From Lachnospiraceae bacterium (GTDB taxonomy: Bacteria; Bacillota; Clostridia; Lachnospirales; Lachnospiraceae): a stretch of 64,000 nucleotides of DNA. The stretch lies in assembly GCA_017450065.1 (NCBI GenBank), contig JAFSYI010000022.1, positions 1 to 64,000 of the forward strand, given 5' to 3'. Each line of letters begins with the position of its first letter. Position 1 is the first letter of the stretch. Positions 44,500 to 53,984 of this stretch are shown here, piece by piece. Both the position numbers and the translations under genes were made by a program. The notes beneath the pieces were generated by a model, which was given only the letters and a program-made list of their open reading frames with translations, ran no database searches and had not been told where the DNA came from.

Positions 44500-45321
44500 C
44501 TATCTCTGATTTCCTTTACCGTCCGTGGCTTTGGGGGCATAAGCTCCCGCAGCATTCCTGAACAGGATCTTAAGCAGTTCCCAGTTCCCTTTGAAAAAGC
44601 TTATTTTGGTCGGTGTTTTTCCGGATGCCGGATATGCCCTCGTAACGGGTATCTCGCACGCCTTCATATCAAGCTGCGTTGCCCGTACGGACAGATATGC
44701 CAGAAGCTCATATGTAACAAAAATATCCCTTAACGGCTGAACCCGTTCATCTGTAAGATATCTTCTTGAATATGCCCTGTATGCATTCGTTGTATCGGTA
44801 AATCTCCGGTGTGCAGTCAATGATATCACCGGAGCGTGCAGAAGCCTCACGGAAACAGTCCTTATAAAAGGAGTATTTACCGCATGTCCCCCCTTTATAA
44901 ATCTCGAACCCTGGATCAGGTCGTAGCCCTGCTTAAGCTTATCTATGAAGTGCGGAACATCCTCAATGCTGTCCTTGTCATTTCCGTCTATGGTTATGAT
45001 CCCTTCATATCCGCGCTCAAGCGCCCACCATATACCCATTCTGAGCTGTGCACCCTGTTTTCCCTCACTCCGCTTTACAAGCAGCGTGTTTACATCAAGC
45101 GCTTTAAGCTTTTCTTCATCGGTGCAGCCGTCCGTTGATCCGCCGTCGCAGATCACTATATCCGCATATGAAGATATCCCGGCTTTTTTTGCTCTTCTCA
45201 GTTCATTATGTATCCTTCCGCCCTCATTTATAATGGGTATAAGGACCACATAATCACTGTTTCTTTCTCTGTACTCCGTACAATCAAATTCCGGGACTCC
45301 CGGTTTCTTTTCATATAACAT
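44500..45321 (-). CDS. GT2 glycosyltransferase, DPM1-like
   Basis: A 273-residue GT2 enzyme: YVVLIPIINEGGRIHNEL, DIVICDGGSTDGC, GKQGAQLRMGIWWALERGYEGIITIDGND with the metal-binding region, and a C-terminal SGKTPTKISFFKGNWELL as in dolichyl-phosphate-mannose-synthase-like proteins. It has no membrane span. It may make a polyprenyl-phosphate sugar or transfer a sugar directly. It is the last gene of a five-gene minus-strand module beginning at 49231 and starts 3 bases after its neighbour ends. Confidence 0.88.
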   Translation of the reverse strand: MLYEKKPGVPEFDCTEYRERNSDYVVLIPIINEGGRIHNELRRAKKAGISSYADIVICDGGSTDGCTDEEKLKALDVNTLLVKRSEGKQGAQLRMGIWWALERGYEGIITIDGNDKDSIEDVPHFIDKLKQGYDLIQGSRFIKGGHAVNTPFIRTVSVRLLHAPVISLTAHRRFTDTTNAYRAYSRRYLTDERVQPLRDIFVTYELLAYLSVRATQLDMKACEIPVTRAYPASGKTPTKISFFKGNWELLKILFRNAAGAYAPKATDGKGNQR

Positions 45322-45324
45322 ATC

Positions 45325-46122
45325 TTATCCCAACTCAAATGTTTCCTTTATATATTCCATGGTCTCTCTGACCGCAGAGACATTTTCCTGCTTTCCCATT
45401 TCTATGGAAACATATTTATCATAACCGGATTCTTTAAGGAATACCGCAAGCTCTCTGTGAAGCTCCCTTTTCTCTATCATCTTAAGTCCCGGCTCACTTA
45501 TATGGACATGGTTGATAAGATGCTCATTGCCTTTAAGTACCGACAGATCTTCACCGTTTGCGATCATTGTGCCCAGATCAAGATTCAGCATGAAGCCTTT
45601 GGAGCCGACCTCTTTTACAAGCTCTGTCGCAGACCGTGTATCATTTATGTAATTTGTATTGTACACAGGCGGATTGGCCTCCATGGCTATCACCGTATTA
45701 TTCGCAGCTGCATGGTCACCGGTTTCCCTAAAGAACCGTAATGCAATGTCCCTGTCCGCTCCGTCCGGCATATTACGGTTCCTCGGGCATCCGAATACCA
45801 GATTGGCACAGCCCGTAACGGATGCGAAACCAACAGCCTTTTTTGTATAATCCGTCAGTGTTTTCCGCTCCTCTTCCGTGCCAAACAGCTTCTCATTCCT
45901 TCCGTACCATATCGACTGCATCGAGGATATCCTTATCCCGTATGAACTGTACATATTATCGGACCATTTCTTCGCTTCGTCCAAACGGTCGTAGGGAGCT
46001 TCGGGAAATATTCTCGTCGGCGCTATTTCAAGTCCTGTATAACCGAGTTCCTTCATGAAACCATATACTGTTTCATCATCATCGGCCGCCCATGCTATAT
46101 TGGATATTGATAACCCGGTCAT
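45325..46122 (-). CDS. Sugar phosphate isomerase/epimerase family TIM barrel
   Basis: A 265-residue protein of the AP-endonuclease-2-like TIM barrel group: LSISNIAWAADDDETVYGFMKELGYTGLEIAP, NLVFGCPRNRNMPDG, VIAMEANPPVYNTNYI, FMLNLDLGTMIANG, HVHISEPGL, and VSIEMGKQ; the Glu, Asp and His of these segments form the typical metal site. Members isomerise or epimerise sugars and inositols. The ATG at 46122 has AGGTGA 5 bases upstream. In context, with a NAD-dependent epimerase and a FAD oxidoreductase, it probably helps make an unusual sugar. Confidence 0.85.
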   Translation of the reverse strand: MTGLSISNIAWAADDDETVYGFMKELGYTGLEIAPTRIFPEAPYDRLDEAKKWSDNMYSSYGIRISSMQSIWYGRNEKLFGTEEERKTLTDYTKKAVGFASVTGCANLVFGCPRNRNMPDGADRDIALRFFRETGDHAAANNTVIAMEANPPVYNTNYINDTRSATELVKEVGSKGFMLNLDLGTMIANGEDLSVLKGNEHLINHVHISEPGLKMIEKRELHRELAVFLKESGYDKYVSIEMGKQENVSAVRETMEYIKETFELG

Positions 46123-46127
46123 CACGG

Positions 46128-47057
46128 TCACCTGCCTTCCCCGTTATCCGTAAATGCTTTTATCTCCCTGAGGATTTCTTCTTTAGTACATATATATCCG
46201 TTATCGCCGCCGAAGATCCTGTCATATACGGTTCTGTAATCATAAAATGCGGGCCTGCCGGACAGCTCATTGACGAATTCTTCTCCCGTAAGATATCTGT
46301 ATATCTCAGCCGCCGATACAGGCTCGGTCGCGGGATGCCACAGCTTTATGTCATTATCCAGTGCCGTGCGGATATCATCCCACAGTCCTGACAGATTATA
46401 GAACTGATATACGCTCCTGCTGTCCGTGAAATTAAGCGCCGAGAACTTAAGTCTTCTGAATTTTTCCTTAAGCTTCTCCCTGTCCTCCGGCTTAACCTCT
46501 GCCCTGTAAAAGCCGTTATCCTGTTTACTGTAATAAAGCGGAAGTTCACTGTCCCTTTCTGCCAGCTCTTTAAATTTGTCTTCTTTAAGCATAGACGGGA
46601 TCAGATTTATAAGATCATATATGAAATTCTTCTTTATATTCCTCCCGAACAGTCCCGGCAGACGTATTATAAGAGCATCGGGACAGTTCTCCCTTACCCA
46701 CTCCTCAAGCCTGTATCTGTTTAAGCCGTAAGCATGCAGCCCCTCCGTATTGACCGGATCTTTCTCACAGACACCCACCGGATCCGGGAATACATCAATC
46801 GTGGATATAAGAACAAGCTTACGCGGATTTATCTTTGAAATATTGCTCTCCGCCTGTCTTATCAGATCCATATCCTTATCGGGCGCATTGTTCGCCAGAT
46901 ACTTCTCGGCTCTGAGGCCGGCGTAAATAAGCAGATCCGGATCTGTTCCAAAGGCTTCTTCTATGTTTTTTGAATTATATACCGCATCTATCTCTTTACC
47001 TGCGCGGCTGTAAATATTGCTGCCCACAAACCCTGTATATCCAACCAGTGCCTTCAT
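46128..47057 (-). CDS. NAD-dependent epimerase/dehydratase (extended SDR)
   Basis: A 309-residue protein with a Rossmann start, KALVGYTGFVGSN (Gly6, Gly9, Gly12), VLISTIDVFPDP, and a catalytic-like YGLNRYRLEEW in which Arg replaces the usual Lys of YxxxK. LIIRLPGLFG follows. The SDR family converts nucleotide sugars; the altered motif means the reaction may differ. AGAGGTGAT precedes the ATG at 47057. It is separated by 5 bases from the TIM-barrel gene downstream. Confidence 0.85.
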   Translation of the reverse strand: MKALVGYTGFVGSNIYSRAGKEIDAVYNSKNIEEAFGTDPDLLIYAGLRAEKYLANNAPDKDMDLIRQAESNISKINPRKLVLISTIDVFPDPVGVCEKDPVNTEGLHAYGLNRYRLEEWVRENCPDALIIRLPGLFGRNIKKNFIYDLINLIPSMLKEDKFKELAERDSELPLYYSKQDNGFYRAEVKPEDREKLKEKFRRLKFSALNFTDSRSVYQFYNLSGLWDDIRTALDNDIKLWHPATEPVSAAEIYRYLTGEEFVNELSGRPAFYDYRTVYDRIFGGDNGYICTKEEILREIKAFTDNGEGR

Positions 47058-47148
47058 ATGGTATATCACCTCTGTCTGTCATCTTTTATCACTACCGTTT
47101 ATGCGTTACTTATTCTACAGGAAACGTATCAGTGCATTTACCGTATCC

Positions 47149-48108
47149 TTAATGTCCTGTAAGCTTTTCTATACTTTCAAAGCTGTAATTCTTGCGCTTG
47201 AATACAAGGTTTACAAGCAGCTGGAGATATTTAATGATTATTGTCAGGATACCGAACAGTCCCAGGAATGAGACTGATAAAAACAGTATCGTGGTGGTCC
47301 ATCCCGCGACCGGATGCTTAAGGAGATAAATAACGACTGAGTAAACAAGCATGAACACAGACATAAACATCATAAACAGTGTCATTGCTTTCCCGAATCT
47401 GTATCCCATATCTGTAAACAGTATAAGCACATCCATTGCCAGTCCGGATCTGTATTTGGCTTCCTTTCTGTCTCTTCTGTACCCGGAGCCCCCGACAATA
47501 TCATACCTGATATTATCTGTTTTAAGCCCGCAGTTCGCATACACTGCCTTCCTGTATGGAACCGACTTATTCATCGACCGTATCCTGTTTATCACCCGTC
47601 TGCTGAGTATCCTGAAGCTCTCGGTCGTCATATCGTAGGAAACATCGGAGAACCTGTCAAAGACTGCATAAAACATTCTCGAAGTGAATCTGTCGTTCCT
47701 GTCCGGCGATGCGCTGACTATGTCATAACCCTCAAGACACCGCCTGTATACCTTCATGATCATATCCTCGGAAAAGTCCGGAACCGTTCTGTCAAACTCA
47801 AAAACGAAATCACCTATGGTAAGATCCATACCCGCATTCATGGCTGCTTCCAGTCCGTGAAAATAGCTCAGGTTCACCACGGTTATGCTGGTCTTTTCAG
47901 CCGTTTCTGCGCATTTCTTTATTTCCCCGACGCTTCCGTCATCCGAATGATCGTTAACGCAGATTATCTCGGAATATTCGAAATTATCCTCCATTACCGA
48001 TATTACGGTTTTCAGAAAGCTTCCTATCCACTGCTGTGAATTATGTACATACAGTACTGCGGACGCGAAATTCTTTTCTCTGTTGAAGCTTTTATCATTA
48101 TTGGTCAC
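47149..48108 (-). CDS. GtrB/ArnC-like polyprenyl-phosphate glycosyltransferase
   Basis: A 319-residue protein: a GT2 domain (ASAVLYVHNSQQWIGSFL, SEIICVNDHSDDGSV, DFVFEFDRTVPDFSEDM) and two C-terminal membrane spans (about 235-255 and 265-290), the build of GtrB/ArnC-type enzymes that charge undecaprenyl phosphate with a sugar. The most likely start is a GTG at 48108 with GAGGT about 8 bases before it, overlapping the FAD gene by 11 bases; ATG codons further upstream lack a ribosome site. It would supply the GT-C-like enzymes of the locus. Confidence 0.82.
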   Translation of the reverse strand: MTNNDKSFNREKNFASAVLYVHNSQQWIGSFLKTVISVMEDNFEYSEIICVNDHSDDGSVGEIKKCAETAEKTSITVVNLSYFHGLEAAMNAGMDLTIGDFVFEFDRTVPDFSEDMIMKVYRRCLEGYDIVSASPDRNDRFTSRMFYAVFDRFSDVSYDMTTESFRILSRRVINRIRSMNKSVPYRKAVYANCGLKTDNIRYDIVGGSGYRRDRKEAKYRSGLAMDVLILFTDMGYRFGKAMTLFMMFMSVFMLVYSVVIYLLKHPVAGWTTTILFLSVSFLGLFGILTIIIKYLQLLVNLVFKRKNYSFESIEKLTGH

Positions 48109-49231
48109 TGTCAAGTACCTCATCCAAATCATATACAGTATTGATCTTGCCCGAAAGAACGCTGACAAAGGTCGGAGACTCCGATAAAACCCTGATGACC
48201 GTCGGGCGTGAATCATCTATCTCCGAGCTCAGAAGAATAGGCTTCATCGAAAACAGCGAGCCCCTGTATGTGAACCGGTAGTCATCCAGAAGATACTTGC
48301 CGGCAAGGGATGACATATACGGGAAGGCTGTTTCGGGCTTTGCCGGACAGTCATTGCAGTTCCCCAGTCTTTCACGGGTGCAGAAGCCGCCGCTTCCGTT
48401 CTGGCAGTCAAAGACCGGGAGCCGCTCATAGCTTGTGCTGTGCGGCGTAAAGGTTACCGATGTAAGCGAATGGTAACCGGTTTTTCCAAAAGGCATGATC
48501 GAGAAGAAAGGACCGTCCATGACCGTAAACCCTGTGTCTTTTAATACATCATTCACTTCACACAATATGATCTCGCACAGCTCGTATTTGATATCAAACC
48601 CGTCCGCTCCCGCAAGCTTAAGCACCTGATTTATTCCTGCGTAAGAGGCATTGAGCACAAAGGAAGAACTGTACTCACTACCGTCACTCTCTCTTATGAT
48701 ATAGCTGTCGTCACTGCGGTCCGTTCCCGTGATGACCGCTCCGTATTTGACTTTGAAGGAACCGTCGTATTCTTTCAGCTTATCAAGGAAATAATCCTTT
48801 AATATCCCGGCATCATAGGTGTACTCTCTTGTAAGAAAGGCTCCGTCACACATACCGGGCTTGAAATAATTCCCCGGAGACAGCTCTTTACATGGTATAC
48901 CCGCAGCTTTACAGAACTCTCTGAACTGCTCTCCGTCTGTCCAGGAATACTGCGATGATGTGGCATATATCTGTTCGAATTCCCTGTTGATGCAGAAATC
49001 GTAATCCCTGTTGAAACGTTCAAAATATCCCGCCGATCTTATCGCCGTGGATAATGATCTCGGATAATGATATCCCTGATGTACTCTTGCCTGATTAATG
49101 TAAGTGGCCCGTTTGAACGGTCCGCTGTCACTCTCAAGCAGCAGAACGTTCAGTCCTTTTTTCAGGCTGTATAATGCCGAATACAGGCCGTACAGGCCTG
49201 CGCCTATTATTATCCTGTCGAATCTTTCCAT
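48098..49231 (-). CDS. FAD-dependent oxidoreductase (DAO-like)
   Basis: A 377-residue flavoprotein: FDRIIIGAGLYGLYSALYSL (GxGxxG dinucleotide site) and VLLLESDSGPF, then INQARVHQGYHYPRS and AFLTREYTYDAGILKDYF. A cysteine group in FCTRERLGNCNDCPAKPET may bind metal. It has the build of D-amino-acid-oxidase-like proteins found in some glycan clusters; the substrate is unknown but may be a sugar intermediate. The ATG at 49231 begins the FAD fold, but its GGAG is 14 bases upstream, so the start is not certain. First gene of the module. Confidence 0.8.
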   Translation of the reverse strand: MERFDRIIIGAGLYGLYSALYSLKKGLNVLLLESDSGPFKRATYINQARVHQGYHYPRSLSTAIRSAGYFERFNRDYDFCINREFEQIYATSSQYSWTDGEQFREFCKAAGIPCKELSPGNYFKPGMCDGAFLTREYTYDAGILKDYFLDKLKEYDGSFKVKYGAVITGTDRSDDSYIIRESDGSEYSSSFVLNASYAGINQVLKLAGADGFDIKYELCEIILCEVNDVLKDTGFTVMDGPFFSIMPFGKTGYHSLTSVTFTPHSTSYERLPVFDCQNGSGGFCTRERLGNCNDCPAKPETAFPYMSSLAGKYLLDDYRFTYRGSLFSMKPILLSSEIDDSRPTVIRVLSESPTFVSVLSGKINTVYDLDEVLDSDQ

Positions 49232-49277
49232 GATCTGAAGCTGTTCTCCGCCCGTGTTTCCCGATAAATACGAATCT

Positions 49278-49306
49278 AAAATACCACAGTTTACGACTAT
49301 TATCAA
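49278..49306 (-). promoter_or_regulatory. Promoter of the FAD oxidoreductase module
   Basis: On the minus strand, TTGATA (49301-49306), 17 bases, TATTTT (49278-49283). Confidence 0.5.
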
Positions 49307-49352
49307 ATCAAACCTGTAGTGCTACCCAAACACCTTTATTTATGGTATTATG

Positions 49353-49366
49353 GTAACTATTCAGAG
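49353..49366 (+). repeat. GTAAC-type element, plus orientation
   Basis: GTAACTATTCAGAG, followed by TCATGCACATA, matches the start of the repeat at 40418 over a longer stretch (GTAACTATTCAGA...GCACATA). It lies upstream of the MBOAT copy 6 gene. Confidence 0.5.
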
Positions 49367-49418
49367 TCATGCACATAGAATACGGCTCATGTTTACATGA
49401 AAGATTGGAGACTCAGTT

Positions 49419-50897
49419 TTGCTTTTTAATTCCTTAGAATTCCTGATCTTCTTTCCGGTCGTGGCAGTAATTTATTACCTTATTCCGGATAAGATCAAAT
49501 ATATCTGGCTTCTTGCGGCAAGCTACTATTTCTATATGCAGTGGAACCCTGTATATGTTTTTCTGCTGCTTACTTCAACCGTGGTCACATACACAGGCGC
49601 GCTTATACTGGAGCGTACCGTCAGTACACGCGGCAGGAAGATATGTCTTTTCCTTGGACTTTTCATCAATCTGTCGATACTCGGATATTTCAAATATGCC
49701 TCGTTCATCATGCTGTATCTGGGCAAAGCTCTGTCAGTCATCGGCATACATACCGCTCCCTTTGAAAAAGATATACTGCTTCCGGTCGGTATTTCCTTCT
49801 TTACGCTGCAGGCACTGGGATATCTCATAGATGTATACAGGAAGGATATCTATGCCGAACGGAATTTCCTTAAATACGCGCTGTTCATCTCCTTCTTTCC
49901 CCAGCTTGTTGCGGGTCCCATCGAGCGCTCAAAGAACCTTCTTAAGCAGCTTTCGGAGCCTCACCGCTTCTCGTTTGACAATCTGCGGGAAGGGATGCTC
50001 ATTATGCTCTACGGCTTCTTCCTGAAGATTGTCATTGCTGACAGGGTGGCTGTTATCGTTGATGCGGTCTACAATGAATCGTACGGCCGTCCCGGCTTCT
50101 ATATCATCTTTGCGACGATACTGTTTTCACTTCAGATCTACTGTGATTTCTACGGGTATTCTACCATAGCCAAGGGAGCTGCCCTTACCATCGGCGTACG
50201 TCTGATGGATAATTTCAACGCACCTTATTATTCAAAAAGTATCAAGGAATTCTGGAGGAGATGGCATATTTCACTGTCGACCTGGTTCAGGGATTATCTC
50301 TACATTCCCCTTGGCGGAAACCGGAAAGGAAGGCTCAGGAAATATATAAACATCATCATCGTATTTGCCGTCAGCGGACTGTGGCACGGCGCCTCCGTAT
50401 CATTTATCGTATGGGGTCTGCTCCATGGTCTGTATCAGGTTATCGAAGATGTTATTTCATCCGTAAAGTCCTTCATAACGGCCCGGAGAAAGCTTTCCCC
50501 GGGCAGTGAGCTGTTCTCGGACAGGCTTGCAAAGCTGGCAGTGACTCTTTTTCTTACCGCCTTTGCATGGCTGTTCTTCAGAGCAGGCAGCATGAGCAGT
50601 GCCCGGGTGCTTCTTGAGGGTATTGCATCGGATCTTAACTGGACTGTCCTGTTTAACAAGTCGGTTTATTCTCTCGGAGTTTCCGAGGATTATTTCCATG
50701 TATTGCTTATATCGGTCGCCCTGCTTGCCTTTATCGACCGTCTTAAATACAGGGGGATCAATGTTACTGCCGCTTTCTTCAGGCAGCGCTGGTGGTTCAG
50801 GGCTTTGGCCGAGGCCGGTCTGCTGCTCTTCATAATACTCTTCGGATGCTACGGAAGCGCTTATGATGTACAGCAGTTTATATATTTTCAGTTTTAG
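49419..50897 (+). CDS. MBOAT family O-acyltransferase, copy 6
   Basis: A 492-residue MBOAT protein: LLFNSLEFLIFFPVV at the start (first codon TTG), PVGISFFTLQALGYLIDVYRK, FFPQLVAGPIERSKNLL, FWRRWHISLSTWFRDYLY, VSGLWHGASVSFIVWG with the invariant His at about residue 323, and C-terminal FIYFQF. TTG is the start because GGAG lies upstream at good spacing and the paralogues start at the same residue. It pairs with the long SGNH protein 9 bases downstream. Confidence 0.95.
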   Translation: MLFNSLEFLIFFPVVAVIYYLIPDKIKYIWLLAASYYFYMQWNPVYVFLLLTSTVVTYTGALILERTVSTRGRKICLFLGLFINLSILGYFKYASFIMLYLGKALSVIGIHTAPFEKDILLPVGISFFTLQALGYLIDVYRKDIYAERNFLKYALFISFFPQLVAGPIERSKNLLKQLSEPHRFSFDNLREGMLIMLYGFFLKIVIADRVAVIVDAVYNESYGRPGFYIIFATILFSLQIYCDFYGYSTIAKGAALTIGVRLMDNFNAPYYSKSIKEFWRRWHISLSTWFRDYLYIPLGGNRKGRLRKYINIIIVFAVSGLWHGASVSFIVWGLLHGLYQVIEDVISSVKSFITARRKLSPGSELFSDRLAKLAVTLFLTAFAWLFFRAGSMSSARVLLEGIASDLNWTVLFNKSVYSLGVSEDYFHVLLISVALLAFIDRLKYRGINVTAAFFRQRWWFRALAEAGLLLFIILFGCYGSAYDVQQFIYFQF

Positions 50898-50906
50898 GAA
50901 CCGATC

Positions 50907-52319
50907 ATGAAAAAGAACGTAAGAAACCTCGCACAACTTATACCGGTGATCCTTATCTTCCTCGCAGGCTGCAGACTCCTCGATCTTCTGTATGTTCCCG
51001 AGGACGAGTGGCACAGGATACTCTTCCATTCCTACTATACACAGGAGAGGAATATCGATCAGGCCTTCATCGGCTCTTCTCATATATTATGTGATGTGGA
51101 ACCTCTCCTTCTTGATGAGATCAACGGATATAATAACTTCAACATGTCGTCACCCCAGCAGCGCTTTGATGCAAGCTACTATCTTCTTAAGGAGATGGCC
51201 GGGGATCATAAGCTTAAGCATGTCTATCTTGAATGCTATTATCTGTGTGTGACCGATCACGAAATATATGATAAGAACTCTGACAGCGTACGTGTATCCG
51301 ATTATATCGGAGATCCCGATCATTTCGCTTCCTCATGGCAGATCAGCTATGCGATGAAGCCGTCTCTTAATTCCGTTGCGATACAGCTCCATGCATCAGA
51401 CAGGGATCATATGATCGAGAATCTTATTCCGTTTGTAAGATATCGCGAGAAGCTGTTTGACTGGGAGCATATATCGGATAATCTGTCTAATTTCAGGCCT
51501 TCATCGGAAAGAGGCTACAGCTTTCATATAGATTATGAGGAGCCGGACGGTTCGCCCTGGTACCAGGAATATCATATCAAGGGAGACAACAGCTCAAACG
51601 GTCGTGTTTTTGACAGCGAAAAAATATTTCCAAAAGACAGGGATCTGACCAGATTCGGAATAGGCGCCAAGAGCCGCAGCTATCTGTGCAAAAGCATTGA
51701 GTTCTGCCAAAAAAACAATATCCCCGTTACCCTGTTCGTATCTCCCGTTCTTGATTTTCAGTTATTGAGTACAGGAGACTATGACAGGTATGTAACGGAG
51801 CTTAAGAGTCTTGCTGACGGATACGGTATCGAATGCTATGACATGAACCTTATAAAGAGGGAATATCTTGATATAAAGCGCGGTGAGTACTATATGGATC
51901 CGGAGCATCTTAATACTGCCGGAGCAGAGGTATACACAGAGGCATTATGGAATGTACTCAGTGATTCCGCGGATAATAATATGTCCAAATTCTATACCAC
52001 ATATTCAGAAAAGCTTGCAGCAGAGGAGCCTGAGATATACGGGCTGTACCGGATGCCTGTTTCGGGAGATCTCACACACAGGGATGACGGCAATCCGGAG
52101 ATCGACATGCAGTATACAATAGCCTCCAACCGGGATGATATGGAATACACGGTAACCAATATCGTAGGCGATCCCGCTTCTCCCTCAGGCAGAACGGAGT
52201 ATATCATACAGGAACGCAATAAGAACAATACCATCGTCCTTCCTTCGGATTCGCATGGCACCCTGCGTATCGAAAGCGAATATGAAGGAGCAGATCTTAT
52301 GCTTGAAGTCGGATACTGA
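50907..52319 (+). CDS. SGNH-like partner of the MBOAT (long form), possible lipoprotein
   Basis: A 470-residue protein. Its N-terminal hydrophobic segment ends in FLAGC (Cys22), which fits a lipobox, so it may be a lipoprotein rather than a simple membrane-anchored protein. Block I is QAFIGSSHILCDV with Ser58, block V DPEHLNTAGAEVY, and a C-terminal domain of about 110 residues resembles that of the 24973 protein. It starts 9 bases after its MBOAT with AGGA in front. It is likely to accept acyl groups from that MBOAT. Confidence 0.85.
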   Translation: MKKNVRNLAQLIPVILIFLAGCRLLDLLYVPEDEWHRILFHSYYTQERNIDQAFIGSSHILCDVEPLLLDEINGYNNFNMSSPQQRFDASYYLLKEMAGDHKLKHVYLECYYLCVTDHEIYDKNSDSVRVSDYIGDPDHFASSWQISYAMKPSLNSVAIQLHASDRDHMIENLIPFVRYREKLFDWEHISDNLSNFRPSSERGYSFHIDYEEPDGSPWYQEYHIKGDNSSNGRVFDSEKIFPKDRDLTRFGIGAKSRSYLCKSIEFCQKNNIPVTLFVSPVLDFQLLSTGDYDRYVTELKSLADGYGIECYDMNLIKREYLDIKRGEYYMDPEHLNTAGAEVYTEALWNVLSDSADNNMSKFYTTYSEKLAAEEPEIYGLYRMPVSGDLTHRDDGNPEIDMQYTIASNRDDMEYTVTNIVGDPASPSGRTEYIIQERNKNNTIVLPSDSHGTLRIESEYEGADLMLEVGY

Positions 52320-52386
52320 GTACCCATATTTCAGGCGTTTCCGCAAAATGATACGGACCGTTAAGGATATGCACTCTGATGAATGA

Positions 52387-53964
52387 TCACACATAGAACA
52401 CAAACAGCGTAACAAGCACGATCAGATTGGCAGCACACATACATACGGCCGGTGCTGTCATGATATCCGGGTGTGCAGTCCCTTCTTTGCCTGTCTCTGC
52501 CCTGCCGTACTTCTTCTTGAGAAGATAAACAGTCTGGAAAGTGAGCGGTATGAAATACCTTCCCTGCAGTCCAAGCACGCTCTCTGCCCTGTACGGTGTC
52601 CATTCAATATACAGACTCAGAAATGTAAAAACAATACTCAGCACTGTCGCAGCTCCCAGTATCACGGTCGGCCTCTTCCATATACTCAGTACCGTCTCAT
52701 CCTCATATTTTAACAGCCTTTCAAAACAGCAGGCATATATCAGGCTTCCGGCCGAGATGAACAGCACCTGGATACCGCAGTCAACATTAAAGTAACTAAG
52801 CGACAGCCCGAAGTAAGTCTTGACCAGCCATTCCCCTTCCTGTATGAGCGTATAGAACATAACCTGCACAAAGCTCCACGGATGTGTTATCACGTAAACT
52901 GTCTGAGCGGAAGCGGATACACCCTCCATATACTCAAGAAGATATCTGGATCCTATGAGTAAAGGCCATCCTACTGCAAGAAGCACTATCATTATCCCTG
53001 CGCAGATGATATGAATGAAGTACTGTTTTTTGCCTCCGAATCTTTCCGGCGGTATAACGAATGCCATTAAAACAAACGGAGCGTAAACGATCTTACAGGA
53101 GGCAACAAGTGCAAGCAGGAAATACATCTTTACGATCTCCTTATTGTTCATTACTTCCTTTTTCTCATATCTGAGCCATAACGAATAAGCTATTATAAGC
53201 AGTGTCACCGCATATGCCATGCCGTCACCGCTCAGGGAGGCACATTCGTATATATTCATGGGAAGAAGACTTAATAATAGCAGTATGTTCTTTCCAAAGG
53301 GCATCAGCTTTATCGCATAATATATAAGTATTCCGGATGCAACAAGCTCACAAAGCCTTCCAACGTACGCTATTATGTATGGTCTGTCGCATATCAGGCG
53401 CGTTATCAGCATACCGGCAGCCTGGGGAAGATACGTCAGTGGCGAATAAAAAGCAGTATTGGAATAGGTCTGGAACGTCTTCTCCCCGCTTGACCTCATC
53501 CACAGGTTATCCGACATGTATTTAAGGCGTACACCGCTCCGGTCCCACAGATAAGTGAGATTTGCGGGACAGTAGCTTCCGCCCTCCCCCTGCTCATTTA
53601 CCGGTGGAATGAAGTCTCCTGTCGTTATCCCATAAGTTCTCAGCATATGCTCGGTTTCATCCGGTATGGCAGACAAAGGCGATACCGTCATATAAGCTAA
53701 CCCCAATACAAGATAGAGTACGATAAATATCTGTTCATGTCTCAGTCTGTCCGCCGCCTTTATTATAAAAAAAGACAGAGCGATAAACCCTGCACAGCCG
53801 ATCAGATATGAAACCGCCTGGACAGTGGTGCGGGATATCCAGTCATATTCCGCTTTTCTTGAAAGAAGCCATCTTACGGAATAAAAAATGACGATCAGAA
53901 GCGAGGCCAGACCGATCCCTGTCCGGTAATCTGTTTTTTTTGCAGTTCCTTTGTTCTTACTCAT
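52387..53964 (-). CDS. DUF2142-like polytopic membrane protein (GT-C type)
   Basis: A 525-residue protein with about twelve spans. The loop after the second or third span reads LSAIPDETEHMLRTYGITTGDFIPPV, which matches the PDE-H motif of DUF2142 and the acidic loop of GT-C enzymes. Relatives are found in teichoic-acid and capsule loci. The ATG at 53964 has GGAG 7 bases upstream. It follows an acyltransferase gene by 20 bases and so belongs to the dgt operon. Confidence 0.8.
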   Translation of the reverse strand: MSKNKGTAKKTDYRTGIGLASLLIVIFYSVRWLLSRKAEYDWISRTTVQAVSYLIGCAGFIALSFFIIKAADRLRHEQIFIVLYLVLGLAYMTVSPLSAIPDETEHMLRTYGITTGDFIPPVNEQGEGGSYCPANLTYLWDRSGVRLKYMSDNLWMRSSGEKTFQTYSNTAFYSPLTYLPQAAGMLITRLICDRPYIIAYVGRLCELVASGILIYYAIKLMPFGKNILLLLSLLPMNIYECASLSGDGMAYAVTLLIIAYSLWLRYEKKEVMNNKEIVKMYFLLALVASCKIVYAPFVLMAFVIPPERFGGKKQYFIHIICAGIMIVLLAVGWPLLIGSRYLLEYMEGVSASAQTVYVITHPWSFVQVMFYTLIQEGEWLVKTYFGLSLSYFNVDCGIQVLFISAGSLIYACCFERLLKYEDETVLSIWKRPTVILGAATVLSIVFTFLSLYIEWTPYRAESVLGLQGRYFIPLTFQTVYLLKKKYGRAETGKEGTAHPDIMTAPAVCMCAANLIVLVTLFVFYV

Positions 53965-53984
53965 TAAATTCTCCACCGTTTATC

